From Sneathiella sp. HT1-7 (lineage in GTDB: Bacteria > Pseudomonadota > Alphaproteobacteria > Sneathiellales > Sneathiellaceae), in assembly GCF_020731145.1 (NCBI RefSeq), contig NZ_JAJFZN010000001.1, positions 558,001-622,000 on the forward strand: DNA of 64,000 nt, in the 5' to 3' direction. Positions within the stretch are counted from its first letter, which is position 1, and every line of letters begins with the position of its first letter. This document shows, piece after piece, positions 56,826-64,000 of this stretch. The position numbers were made by a program, and so were the translations under genes. The notes beneath the pieces are model-generated. The model saw only the letters and a program-made list of their open reading frames with translations, was not told the DNA's origin and made no database searches.

Positions 56826-57869
56826 ATGCGTATTGAGCATGACGTCTTGCAGGACTTCGTTGAGAAAATATTCAAGGCGGCAGGAAGTGAACCGATTGAG
56901 GCCGCGATCGTTGCCGATCACCTCGTCCTTGCCAACCTTTCCGGTCATGATAGCCATGGTGTCGGGATGATCCCCCGCTATATCGACAACATCAAGGCTG
57001 GCGCCCTCCATCCCAATGAGCATGTGGAGCAGATCAAGAAGGATGGTTCAATTCTGGTTTTTGACGGCAGAGCCGGATTTGGGCAGGTCGTCGCCCGCGA
57101 AGCAATGGCGCAGGCCATCTCCGTCGCGAAGGAAACTGGCCTCGCGCTCTCTGCCCTGCGAAATGCCCACCATATCGGCCGTGTTGGAACCTATGGGGAA
57201 CAATGCGCTGATGCGGGCCTTGTCTCAATTCATTTTGTCAATGTCACGGGGCATAGAGGCCTCGTCGCGCCACATCGTGGTGCGGATGCCCGCTACGGTA
57301 CGAATCCGATCTGTGTTTCCCTCCCCGATACCGCGGAAGAGCCGCGCATCATCCTTGATTTCGCAACGAGCAAGGTCGCACTAGGGAAAATTCGGGTCGC
57401 CCATAACAGTGGCAAAAAGTTGGAGGAAGGACTGCTTATCGATAAAGACGGTAACGCGACAACAGATCCGGGCGTTATGTTCTCTGACGAGGTTGGCTCT
57501 CTTCTCCCATTGGCAGAGCATAAGGGATATGGTCTGGCATTGATGTGTGAGTTATTGACCGGCGCGATCGGCGGCGGTGGCACGATCCAGCCGAAGAATG
57601 TCCGCGACACCCGCATTATTAATAATATGCTCTCCATCATCATAGATCCAACTCGTCTGACGGATACGGACTATATCGCGAGCGAGATGAAGGCGATGTG
57701 CGATTACGTGCGCGATTCTCCGCCGCGTGCAGGTTATGACAACGTGATCGTTCCGGGCGATCCGGAACGAGAGCAGCGGGAGCAACGCCGTGCCGAGGGC
57801 ATCGACATTGACGAGGAAACCTGGCGTCAGATCACCGAAGCCGCCGCTAGCCATAACGTGACACTTTAA
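56826..57869 (+). CDS. Malate/lactate/ureidoglycolate dehydrogenase family (Ldh2) enzyme
   Basis: A 347-residue member of the Ldh_2 NAD(P)-dependent oxidoreductase family. Landmarks are HDSHGVGMIPRYIDNI (about residue 40), ALRNAHHIGRVGTYGE (catalytic His), GTNPICVSLP and EHKGYGLALMCELLTGAIGG. It oxidises a 2-hydroxy acid such as malate, sulfolactate or ureidoglycolate. With the SDR before it and the HpcH/HpaI-type aldolase converging behind, a hydroxyacid or aromatic-side-product pathway is possible. Confidence 0.88.
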   Translation: MRIEHDVLQDFVEKIFKAAGSEPIEAAIVADHLVLANLSGHDSHGVGMIPRYIDNIKAGALHPNEHVEQIKKDGSILVFDGRAGFGQVVAREAMAQAISVAKETGLALSALRNAHHIGRVGTYGEQCADAGLVSIHFVNVTGHRGLVAPHRGADARYGTNPICVSLPDTAEEPRIILDFATSKVALGKIRVAHNSGKKLEEGLLIDKDGNATTDPGVMFSDEVGSLLPLAEHKGYGLALMCELLTGAIGGGGTIQPKNVRDTRIINNMLSIIIDPTRLTDTDYIASEMKAMCDYVRDSPPRAGYDNVIVPGDPEREQREQRRAEGIDIDEETWRQITEAAASHNVTL

Positions 57870-57913
57870 CCGGATCCAACTGCCTGCAGAGGAATTACGT
57901 CGGACGGATGTCG

Positions 57914-58690
57914 CTATTTCTTGATATTTTTCAGGAGTTCGTCTGCAGCGCTTGAAACCAGCCCTGTATCCCCGGTGCAAAGAAGAAAATCAAACCCTTG
58001 CGAGAAAAGGTCGCTGGTTTGTGTCGCCCCCTTCGATATGCAACCGAGATAGGCTGGGCTCGCCTTAATGCGATCCCGCGCCTCCTCAAATAGAGCCTTG
58101 ACTTCAGGGTCATCAAATTCGCCGAGCTTGTTGATGCTGCCGGATAGATCGTTGGGCCCAATAAACAGCATATCAACACCGTCGACAGCTGCGATTTCCT
58201 CAATATTTCCAACGGCTTCCTTGGTTTCAATCTGGCATATGATCATCAAGTCATTGTCGAGATTGTCTCGATATGATCGCGCCGTCCGGCCATATCCTCC
58301 CGCCCGTGCCGCGCCAAACCCTGCACTTCGTATACCCGTCGGGGGGTAGCGGCAGGCTGCAACGGCGACCTTTGCTTCCTCTGCGGTGTTAACGGATGGC
58401 ACCATAATTCCGTCCATTCCGCTATCCAGCGCACGTTTAATCAGAACAGTATCGTTCCAGGGAACCCGCATCAGAACAGTCACGTCACTGACGGATCGCA
58501 CTGCCCGGTGCTGATCAATCGCAGTCTCTAAACTGCCTGAACCATGCTCATGATCAATCATAAGCGCATCGAAACCTGCCCCTGCTACAATCTCCGCCAT
58601 GTCCGAGGAATTTGAGAATATCCAGCAGGCCGCGGCCTTTTCCCCCGCCTTCAGGTGCTCTTTTAGTTTGTTCGGGCGATACATCGGCAT
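57914..58690 (-). CDS. HpcH/HpaI family aldolase
   Basis: A 258-residue class II 2-keto-3-deoxy acid aldolase. The base in DHEHGSG, the metal Glu in CQIETKEAVGN and Asp in LFIGPNDLSGS are in place. It splits or forms a hydroxy-oxo acid with pyruvate as product. It is the last gene of a minus-strand group with the deacetylase and dipeptidase (18-base gap), and converges with the Ldh-type gene 44 bases away. Confidence 0.86.
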   Translation of the reverse strand: MPMYRPNKLKEHLKAGEKAAACWIFSNSSDMAEIVAGAGFDALMIDHEHGSGSLETAIDQHRAVRSVSDVTVLMRVPWNDTVLIKRALDSGMDGIMVPSVNTAEEAKVAVAACRYPPTGIRSAGFGAARAGGYGRTARSYRDNLDNDLMIICQIETKEAVGNIEEIAAVDGVDMLFIGPNDLSGSINKLGEFDDPEVKALFEEARDRIKASPAYLGCISKGATQTSDLFSQGFDFLLCTGDTGLVSSAADELLKNIKK

Positions 58691-58708
58691 TCCCCTTTCT
58701 GATTGCTA

Positions 58709-59749
58709 TTATTTCGGGATGTAGAATAGTGAGCCAAACCAGCGCCAGCGCCGGTCCGGACCAAGAAGAGTACAGTTTATGCGGCCGCGTCCCGGTTTGA
58801 AGGCCGAGGCGAGCCGTATCTCAATCCGTGCGTCGCCGATTTTCTCAATTGGCACTGCACCTCCGGTCTGATTAGATGAAAAACAGGAAAGACCATTGAG
58901 GTTGCCGTAATCTTCGGCAATGGTAAATCCAAAATTGGGCGGATTACGTTTCAGGACGTTATCAGACGGTGTCACGTCCGTGACCCGAAGCGGCAACGCA
59001 TTCGCCGCCAAACGAAAGCGTCCAATGCCGCCATAATTCTCACTCATTGCAAAGCGCGGAAGTTCAAGACGGTCGTGACCGGAATAAGAAACACCCGATT
59101 GCTGACCGAACGCGGCCTTGAAGCCAAGTTTGCGAATAATTGTTTTTACGTCGTTGCCATATTCACCATAGGGATAGGCAAATATTGCGGGAACAAAGCC
59201 CAGTTCCGCTTCATACCGTTCACTTGCGAGGTTAATGTCAGCTTCAATTTCATCCTGACTCAGAAGCGGCAAATGAGTATGCGAATAGGTGTGATGACCG
59301 ATATGGACGCCCGCATCGCGGAGTTCCCGGACCTGATCCCAGTTCATATAACCTGGAAGATTCTTGTCCACACCTTCGACAGCAACAAATATCGTAAACG
59401 GAAGTTTTGCTTCCCGCAGTATTGGCCAGGCAACATTATAGACCGAGGCATAGGCATCATCGATGGTCAGCGCAACGGTGCGATCGGGAAGGTCCTCACC
59501 TTTTTCAAGGCGGTCGACAATCTCGTTAAGCGGTAAAACGGTATACTCTCCATTTTGCAGTTCCAGAATATGTTCCTTGAACTGTTCAACGCGGATGTTG
59601 GTCGACGTATATTGATCTTCCCCGAAACGGTGATACATGATCACACTGGCCCAGTCAGCGGCTTGTGCAAGACTGCTCATGCCCAGAAAGGCGATGGCCA
59701 TTAAGATGGCCCTTAAGGTGCGTGTTGTTGCTTTTTCTGTCTGTCTCAT
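58709..59749 (-). CDS. Polysaccharide deacetylase family protein
   Basis: A 346-residue exported protein. A signal peptide (about 1-30) is followed by a NodB-type domain (about 70-240) with the catalytic aspartates in VALTIDDAYAS and the metal His motif HIGHHTYSHTHL. It probably removes acetyl groups from a peptidoglycan or exopolysaccharide in the periplasm. The C-terminal 100 residues are a beta-rich extra domain. It lies eight bases after the dipeptidase gene. Confidence 0.87.
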   Translation of the reverse strand: MRQTEKATTRTLRAILMAIAFLGMSSLAQAADWASVIMYHRFGEDQYTSTNIRVEQFKEHILELQNGEYTVLPLNEIVDRLEKGEDLPDRTVALTIDDAYASVYNVAWPILREAKLPFTIFVAVEGVDKNLPGYMNWDQVRELRDAGVHIGHHTYSHTHLPLLSQDEIEADINLASERYEAELGFVPAIFAYPYGEYGNDVKTIIRKLGFKAAFGQQSGVSYSGHDRLELPRFAMSENYGGIGRFRLAANALPLRVTDVTPSDNVLKRNPPNFGFTIAEDYGNLNGLSCFSSNQTGGAVPIEKIGDARIEIRLASAFKPGRGRINCTLLGPDRRWRWFGSLFYIPK

Positions 59750-59757
59750 AACTCTCT

Positions 59758-60348
59758 CTAGCCCGCCTCTGAATGGCTGGCGCTGTCCATCATCCGGGTG
59801 CCGGCTGCCTTGTCTGAGAGGGTAGGGTATCGGCGGGGTCTAAACAATTGGTAATGCCACCATTCATTTCGATAAAAATCCCAGCCCGCAGCCGACATAA
59901 TACCCAGCAATATGGCCCGGTTCCGCTGCGCCTCTGCTGAAATGTCGCGTGCGCCATGATAGGAGGTGGGCGTCATCGCATCAAACCCCGTTCCCATCTC
60001 AAGTTCCTGCCCGGCGCCGTCAATCAGGGTGAGATCAATTGCCGCCCCTCTCGAATGCGGAGAACCACTGCTCGGGGCGGAAAGAAAATTCGGGTTCGGT
60101 GTATGGTCCCAGAGCGCTTGTACCGCCTCTGTCGGGCGAAAACCGTCAAAGAGCTTAAAACGCAAGCCGATATCCGCCGCCAGATCCACCGCGCGGCGCA
60201 AATTCTCTCCCGCCTCTAAGTTCAGGAAACAGGCTCCTCTGCTATATATCGCCCTGCCGGTGAAATTATTCGTTGAAGCATAGCGCAGATCCAGATCAAC
60301 ATTGAAGTCTTCGGCGGTTATTTCAACTAAACTCTCATTTAAGGGCAT
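59758..60348 (-). CDS. D-alanyl-D-alanine dipeptidase (VanX/DdpX family)
   Basis: A 196-residue M15D zinc peptidase. The motif SPHSRGAAIDLTL gives the first His and Asp, and EWWHYQLF gives the catalytic Glu and third ligand. It cleaves D-Ala-D-Ala, recycling cell wall or, in vancomycin-resistant strains, lowering the target. No vanHA genes are present, so recycling is more likely. No signal peptide is evident, suggesting a cytoplasmic enzyme. It is the first gene of a minus-strand group with the deacetylase. Confidence 0.88.
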   Translation of the reverse strand: MPLNESLVEITAEDFNVDLDLRYASTNNFTGRAIYSRGACFLNLEAGENLRRAVDLAADIGLRFKLFDGFRPTEAVQALWDHTPNPNFLSAPSSGSPHSRGAAIDLTLIDGAGQELEMGTGFDAMTPTSYHGARDISAEAQRNRAILLGIMSAAGWDFYRNEWWHYQLFRPRRYPTLSDKAAGTRMMDSASHSEAG

Positions 60349-60440
60349 CTTGAACCTGCTGGCTTGAAATCACGCGGCATTGAGCGTAACACTCTCGCCT
60401 CACGGTGACCCTACATGGCTAGATTACGGAAGGCAATATA

Positions 60441-61145
60441 ATGAAGATACTGGCATTTGATACAGCCCTGAATGCCTGTTCTGTTGCCGTAGCCGACGGA
60501 AACAATATCCTTGCCCATGATCATGAGAACCGCCGGCGCGGACATGCGGAAGCCCTGCTACCGATGATAGAGGCCCAAATGAAGTCAGCAGCAATGATAT
60601 ATAAAGACCTTGATCTGATTGCTGTCACTGTCGGTCCCGGTACTTTTACAGGGCTGCGGATCGGCCTCGCCGCCGCGCGCGGAATAGCTGTTGCCGCGAA
60701 AAAGCCGGTTATCGGTATTACCACACTTGAAGCACTTGCCGCCGCTGTACCCGTTTTAGCAACAAAGGGCCGCGCGATAATCGCCACCGCCGATGCCCGA
60801 CGCGGAGAAGTTTATATTCAGGCATTCAATCGTCTGCAAAAGGATGAGGAAATTTCTCCGATAGATGCGCCCGCCGCAATCAAGACAGAACAGGCGTTGG
60901 CATCTCTTGATATAGAGACCGCTGTGCTTGTTGGTTCGGGCGCGCGCCTTCTGGAAAACATGCCGGGATTTGATGCTGAAGCATACAAAATCCTGAACTT
61001 ACCCGACGACCCGGACGCTGTTGATCTTGTCCGTCTTGCCGCCGTGCGCGGATTACCGGCCCCATATGCGCCGCCTCCTGCCCCGCTCTATCTTCGGGCA
61101 CCGGACGCAAAGTTACCGGGCGGCAAAGACCCGGTAGCGAACTGA
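60441..61145 (+). CDS. tsaB: tRNA t6A modification protein TsaB
   Basis: A 234-residue Kae1-like paralogue with ASKHA fold. The segments ILAFDTALNACSVAV and VTVGPGTFTGLRIGLAAARG are diagnostic. With TsaD and TsaE it helps make t6A37 on ANN-reading tRNAs. It is followed by rimI in the usual order. GGAAGG is the ribosome site. Confidence 0.93.
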   Translation: MKILAFDTALNACSVAVADGNNILAHDHENRRRGHAEALLPMIEAQMKSAAMIYKDLDLIAVTVGPGTFTGLRIGLAAARGIAVAAKKPVIGITTLEALAAAVPVLATKGRAIIATADARRGEVYIQAFNRLQKDEEISPIDAPAAIKTEQALASLDIETAVLVGSGARLLENMPGFDAEAYKILNLPDDPDAVDLVRLAAVRGLPAPYAPPPAPLYLRAPDAKLPGGKDPVAN

Positions 61146-61157
61146 TCGAGACGGGCC

Positions 61158-61616
61158 ATGCAAAAAGACAGAATATCCAACAACTTCTTCACCGACGCAT
61201 CTGCCGTACCCCTCGTAACGGCAATGCATGCCCGTTGCTTCATGGCAAGCTGGAGTGAAGTCGAGTTTACCTCCGCGCTTAGCATTCCGGGCACTCTACT
61301 GCAGATATTAAGTAGCGACCAAGAACCTGTGGGCCTTTCACTTTACCGGATTGTCTCGGATGAAGCGGAGATACTGACTCTTGGTACCTTACCGGAATTT
61401 CGCGGGAAGGGATTTGCCGCACAACTTCTTGCCGCAGGTATTGAGAAATTAAAAGACACGGGTGTTAGGTTTGTGTTTCTCGAAGTAGGTTCACAAAATT
61501 TCACAGCCATACGTCTTTATACTACGGGAAGATTTGAAGAAATCGGCCGTCGAAAAAATTATTACAACCGAAACGGGAATCCGGAAGATGCCATTATAAT
61601 GAAAAGAATTATTTAA
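61158..61616 (+). CDS. rimI: Ribosomal protein S18 alanine N-acetyltransferase RimI
   Basis: A 152-residue GNAT. The acetyl-CoA loop is in EFRGKGFAAQLL (Q/RxxGxG/A-like) and the C-terminal GRRKNYYNRNGNPEDAIIMKR is the RimI ending. It acetylates the N-terminal alanine of ribosomal protein S18. It follows tsaB by 12 bases. Confidence 0.88.
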   Translation: MQKDRISNNFFTDASAVPLVTAMHARCFMASWSEVEFTSALSIPGTLLQILSSDQEPVGLSLYRIVSDEAEILTLGTLPEFRGKGFAAQLLAAGIEKLKDTGVRFVFLEVGSQNFTAIRLYTTGRFEEIGRRKNYYNRNGNPEDAIIMKRII

Positions 61617-61757
61617 CCCACTAATCGCAACAAACAGAAAATCGGAATAAATGTTAGCTTAAAATATTTTTTTCTTTATTCTATTTAATATTTCGTTCTT
61701 TCACTTATATTGATTATACACTTTAAGTCATCCGATATTGAGGGAGGGATACTATTA

Positions 61758-62174
61758 ATGTCCGAAAAAATAGAAAAGCTGGAGCTTCTTGCTCTGACGA
61801 CGGATATCGTTACCTCGCATTTGTCTCGCAATCCTGTCAGTACTGGAGAAATTTCTTCACTGATTAGTGATGTATATAAGACTCTTTCAACCATTGGTGA
61901 AGCAGCTGAAGAAGAAGACAAACCAGAGCCGGTTGTCGCCATCCGTAAATCCGTTAATCCGGATTACATCATTTGCCTGGAAGACGGTAAAAAGCTGAAA
62001 ATGCTCAAACGGCACCTCAAAACGTCTTACGACATGACCCCGGATGAATATCGGGAGCGTTGGGGCCTACCGTCCGACTACCCAATGGTTGCCCCCAATT
62101 ATGCCGAGCAGCGCCGTAATCTTGCGAAAAAAATTGGTCTTGGAACCCGCCGCAAGAAAGCAAAGAGCAAGTAA
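61758..62174 (+). CDS. mucR: MucR/Ros family transcriptional regulator
   Basis: A 138-residue regulator with the Ros/MucR DNA-binding domain at about residues 65-130. The Zn-type signature CLEDGKKLKMLKRHL (C73, D76, H86) lacks two of the Ros ligands: the second Cys is Asp and the last His is replaced by Ser/Tyr (S90, Y91), a form I know from other alphaproteobacterial MucR proteins. The DYPMVAPNYAEQRRNLAKKIGLG tail is conserved. It binds AT-rich DNA, and its own upstream region (61617-61757) is very AT-rich. The start is placed at 61758 behind AGGGAGGGAT. Confidence 0.93.
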   Translation: MSEKIEKLELLALTTDIVTSHLSRNPVSTGEISSLISDVYKTLSTIGEAAEEEDKPEPVVAIRKSVNPDYIICLEDGKKLKMLKRHLKTSYDMTPDEYRERWGLPSDYPMVAPNYAEQRRNLAKKIGLGTRRKKAKSK

Positions 62175-62266
62175 TATCCACTTTCGCTGGCCCTAAAAAA
62201 TAAATTGTATAAAATCAGGACTGCTGACAGCAAGTCAGTGGTCGTTGAATGTTAACAGAGGTTCAT

Positions 62267-62752
62267 ATGCCAACTCGTTTGGAACAAGTCTGCCTTGAAA
62301 AAGGCCTGCGCATGACGGAACAACGCCGCGTAATTGCGCGTGTTCTTTCGGAATCACAAGACCATCCTGATGTTGAGTTGGTTTATAAACGGGCCTCGGA
62401 GCTTGATGACACCATCAGCATATCCACTGTTTATCGCACGGTTCGTATGTTTGAGGAAAACGGGATTCTTGAGCGTCACGACTTCGGCGACGGTCGGGCT
62501 CGCTATGAGGAAGTCTCCGAAGATCATCATGATCATCTGATCAATGTACAAACAGGACAGGTGATTGAATTTACGAGTGAACAGATTGAAGAACTGCAGA
62601 AGAAAATTGCAAAGGAGCTTGGTTTCGAGTTGATAGATCATCGGCTCGAGCTTTACGGAAAGCCTCTGTTAAAATCGAAGATGACAAAGGTCTCGCCCGA
62701 AGAATCAGTCGTCAACATCAAGCAGACAATCCATAGCAAGAAATTCAATTAA
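62267..62752 (+). CDS. fur: Fur family transcriptional regulator
   Basis: About 161 residues. The winged helix has TEQRRVIARVL and the recognition region SISTVYRTVRMFEENGIL; the metal site shows EDHHDHLINVQTGQVIEF. The usual CxxC structural zinc site after that segment is absent, as in alphaproteobacterial Fur/Mur proteins that sense iron or manganese. The start at 62267 follows AGAGG, six residues inside the open frame. It lies between mucR and plsC. Confidence 0.9.
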   Translation: MPTRLEQVCLEKGLRMTEQRRVIARVLSESQDHPDVELVYKRASELDDTISISTVYRTVRMFEENGILERHDFGDGRARYEEVSEDHHDHLINVQTGQVIEFTSEQIEELQKKIAKELGFELIDHRLELYGKPLLKSKMTKVSPEESVVNIKQTIHSKKFN

Positions 62753-62773
62753 TGGTACCATGCGTCCACGCAT

Positions 62774-63556
62774 ATGAGTAACATCCGCCCAATTCTTACT
62801 GTGCTGGCCGTTCTTCTATGGGTGGCGGTTCTGGTCCCCGCCCAGATAATGGTTCTGCTGTTCTTCAAACAATACCGATACCGTATTCCGCAAATTTTCC
62901 ATGCGGGGATTTGCTGGCTGCTGCGAGTGAAGGTTGTAGTCTCAGGCAAGATTGAGCATGGAGACCCGACATTGTTCGTGCTCAACCACATCTCATGGCT
63001 CGATATTCCGGTGGTCGGGAAGGTTCTCCCGGGCAGCTTTGTCGCCAAGAAAGAGGTGGAAAAATATCCGCTTGTCGGGGCGATCTCCAAATTACAGCAG
63101 ACAATCTTTATCGAACGTACTCGCCCTGCGATCAAGGGCCATAAGGGTGAAATGCAGGAACATCTTGAAAATGGTGACAACCTGTTCCTGTTCCCGGAAG
63201 GCACATCGTCAAACGGGATCATTATCCAGAATTTCAAAAGTGCATATTTCGGCCTAGCGGAACGGGAGATTAACGGCGGCCATCTTCTCGTGCAGCCTGT
63301 CACCGTTGCCTACAGCCGGTTAAATGACATTCCGCTGACACGGGGCACGATGAGGATTGTTGCCTGGGTCGGGGATGAAGAACTGCTCAGCCATGTATGG
63401 GAGTTTCTTAAGCGGGGCACTATTACGGCGGAGCTGCGGTTTCATCCGCCGGTGACAATTGATGACTATGATTCTCGGAAAACAATGGCAAGTGATTGTC
63501 AATTGACCATCGCGAAAAGCCTTAGCCGTGCATTAACCGGAAGAGAAGAGCCTTAA
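62774..63556 (+). CDS. plsC: 1-acyl-sn-glycerol-3-phosphate acyltransferase PlsC
   Basis: A 260-residue acyltransferase. An N-terminal hydrophobic helix is followed by the active-site NHISWLD (HX4D) and FPEGTSS motifs. It makes phosphatidic acid from lysophosphatidic acid in the inner membrane. It is separated from fur by 21 bases and from miaB by about 160 bases that carry a hairpin. Confidence 0.9.
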   Translation: MSNIRPILTVLAVLLWVAVLVPAQIMVLLFFKQYRYRIPQIFHAGICWLLRVKVVVSGKIEHGDPTLFVLNHISWLDIPVVGKVLPGSFVAKKEVEKYPLVGAISKLQQTIFIERTRPAIKGHKGEMQEHLENGDNLFLFPEGTSSNGIIIQNFKSAYFGLAEREINGGHLLVQPVTVAYSRLNDIPLTRGTMRIVAWVGDEELLSHVWEFLKRGTITAELRFHPPVTIDDYDSRKTMASDCQLTIAKSLSRALTGREEP

Positions 63557-63561
63557 TGTTC

Positions 63562-63608
63562 CGTAATTTCAGGAAAAATGCGCATTTGGCGATTTTTCCC
63601 GTGAATTA
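63562..63608 (+). terminator. Hairpin after plsC
   Basis: GGAAAAAT (63571-63578) pairs with ATTTTTCC (63591-63598), with CGC and GCG inside and a five-base loop; GTAATT (63562-63567) and AATTAC (63603-63608) add an outer stem. The A-run and T-run in opposite arms fit a two-way intrinsic terminator starting six bases past the plsC stop. Confidence 0.5.
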
Positions 63609-63718
63609 CAGGCCCCGCTTCTCTATTTGTCATATAATTGCTAATTTACCCATGATAAAGAACGGTTTTACAGATTGATGGATAAGACCTTCTGTACCGG
63701 TGAGGTTGACTAGGACGC

Positions 63719-64000
63719 GTGAATAAAAAACTTTATATCTCGACATATGGCTGCCAGATGAATGTCTATGATTCAGCCCGCATGGCAGACTTGATGGGCC
63801 CCCTTGGCTACTCCCTGACAGACAAACCCGCAGATGCGGATATGGCAATTCTCAATACCTGTCACATTCGCGAAAAGGCATCGGAGAAGACATTTTCCGA
63901 GCTGGGGCGCCTGCGCAATATGCGCGCCGATAAAAAATCCCGCGAGGAAGGCGACATGATTATCGCCGTTGCCGGATGCGTCGCGCAGGCCGAAGGAGCG
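63719..64000 (+). CDS. miaB: tRNA-2-methylthio-N6-isopentenyladenosine synthase MiaB (partial)
   Basis: The first 94 codons of a gene that runs off the window end. It starts at GTG 63719; an in-frame stop at 63707-63709 lies upstream and AGGA precedes the start. The N-terminal MTTase domain shows [14 protein letters not shown] and [11 protein letters not shown], with three Cys ligands (CQMN, TCHI and AGCVAQ) for the auxiliary 4Fe-4S cluster. It methylthiolates A37 of tRNAs. The radical-SAM CxxxCxxC site would lie beyond the end. Confidence 0.93.
   Translation, partial: MNKKLYISTYGCQMNVYDSARMADLMGPLGYSLTDKPADADMAILNTCHIREKASEKTFSELGRLRNMRADKKSREEGDMIIAVAGCVAQAEGA

Noticed and set aside
63630-63848. 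Minus-strand frame of 72 codons opposite miaB
   Set aside because: The plus strand encodes the conserved MiaB N-terminus from GTG 63719.

Overview
The window is a stretch of alphaproteobacterial core chromosome carrying 62 protein genes (the last one cut by the window end) and one tRNA-Leu. The alphaproteobacterial assignment rests on gene content and order: MucR next to a Fur lacking the structural CxxC, a DUF1150 gene behind hsp20, an NDUFA9-like epimerase, glnD-murJ, kdsD-lptCAB-rpoN-hpf-ptsN, and tsaB-rimI-mucR-fur-plsC-miaB. Base composition looks moderately GC-rich and even throughout. I see no insertion sequence, phage gene, integrase, CRISPR array or rRNA. A free-living, possibly marine Rhodospirillales/Sneathiella-like organism is my guess only.

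Layout. 1-4.9 kb: thioredoxin-TPR chaperone, Lon-N protein, Trm112-like and DUF971 proteins, ubiquinone hydroxylase, amidase. 4.9-8.3 kb: glnK-amtB and a second ammonium transporter, each behind a sigma-54-like promoter. 8.3-16.3 kb: plus-strand run with an aminotransferase, FtsK, LolA-like protein, an acidic unknown, exonuclease III, a membrane class III cyclase and an SDR. 16.3-26.4 kb: minus-strand block with methyltransferase, QueG, GST, a small unknown, GltB/GltD and an NDUFA9-like protein. 26.5-33.4 kb: tRNA-Leu(CAG), RNase D, then the LPS-export/sigma-54/PTS-Ntr operon. 33.4-34.2 kb: DUF1150 and Hsp20 with a heat-shock promoter and a ROSE-like RNA thermometer. 34.3-40.3 kb: 3-hydroxyacyl-CoA dehydrogenase, a small unknown, a cobalt-type nitrile hydratase operon, a CMD-family protein and a NodIJ-type ABC exporter. 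40.3-54.6 kb: malic enzyme, MutS, SDR, LysE-type exporter, DUF1801, GlnD, MurJ, TrpS, DUF2333, Usp. 54.6-60.4 kb: glucosaminidase, SDR and Ldh-type dehydrogenase, facing a minus-strand aldolase/deacetylase/dipeptidase set. 60.4-64 kb: TsaB, RimI, MucR, Fur, PlsC and the start of MiaB.

The unifying theme is nitrogen control. PII (GlnK), two ammonium transporters, GOGAT (GltBD), sigma-54 (RpoN), the phosphotransferase regulator PtsN and the PII uridylyltransferase GlnD all lie within about 46 kb. The sigma-54-like promoters in front of glnK-amtB and amt2 link the regulator genes to their likely targets. A second theme is envelope building: FtsK, LolA, KdsD, LptCAB, MurJ, glucosaminidase and D-Ala-D-Ala dipeptidase.

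I found no clearly new multi-gene system. The points most worth a second look are the hsp20 thermometer, the paired sigma-54 sites with an atypical -12 element, the leader hairpin of gltD, the palindrome-rich gap at 54.6-54.9 kb, and the nitrile hydratase locus facing a CMD-family gene.
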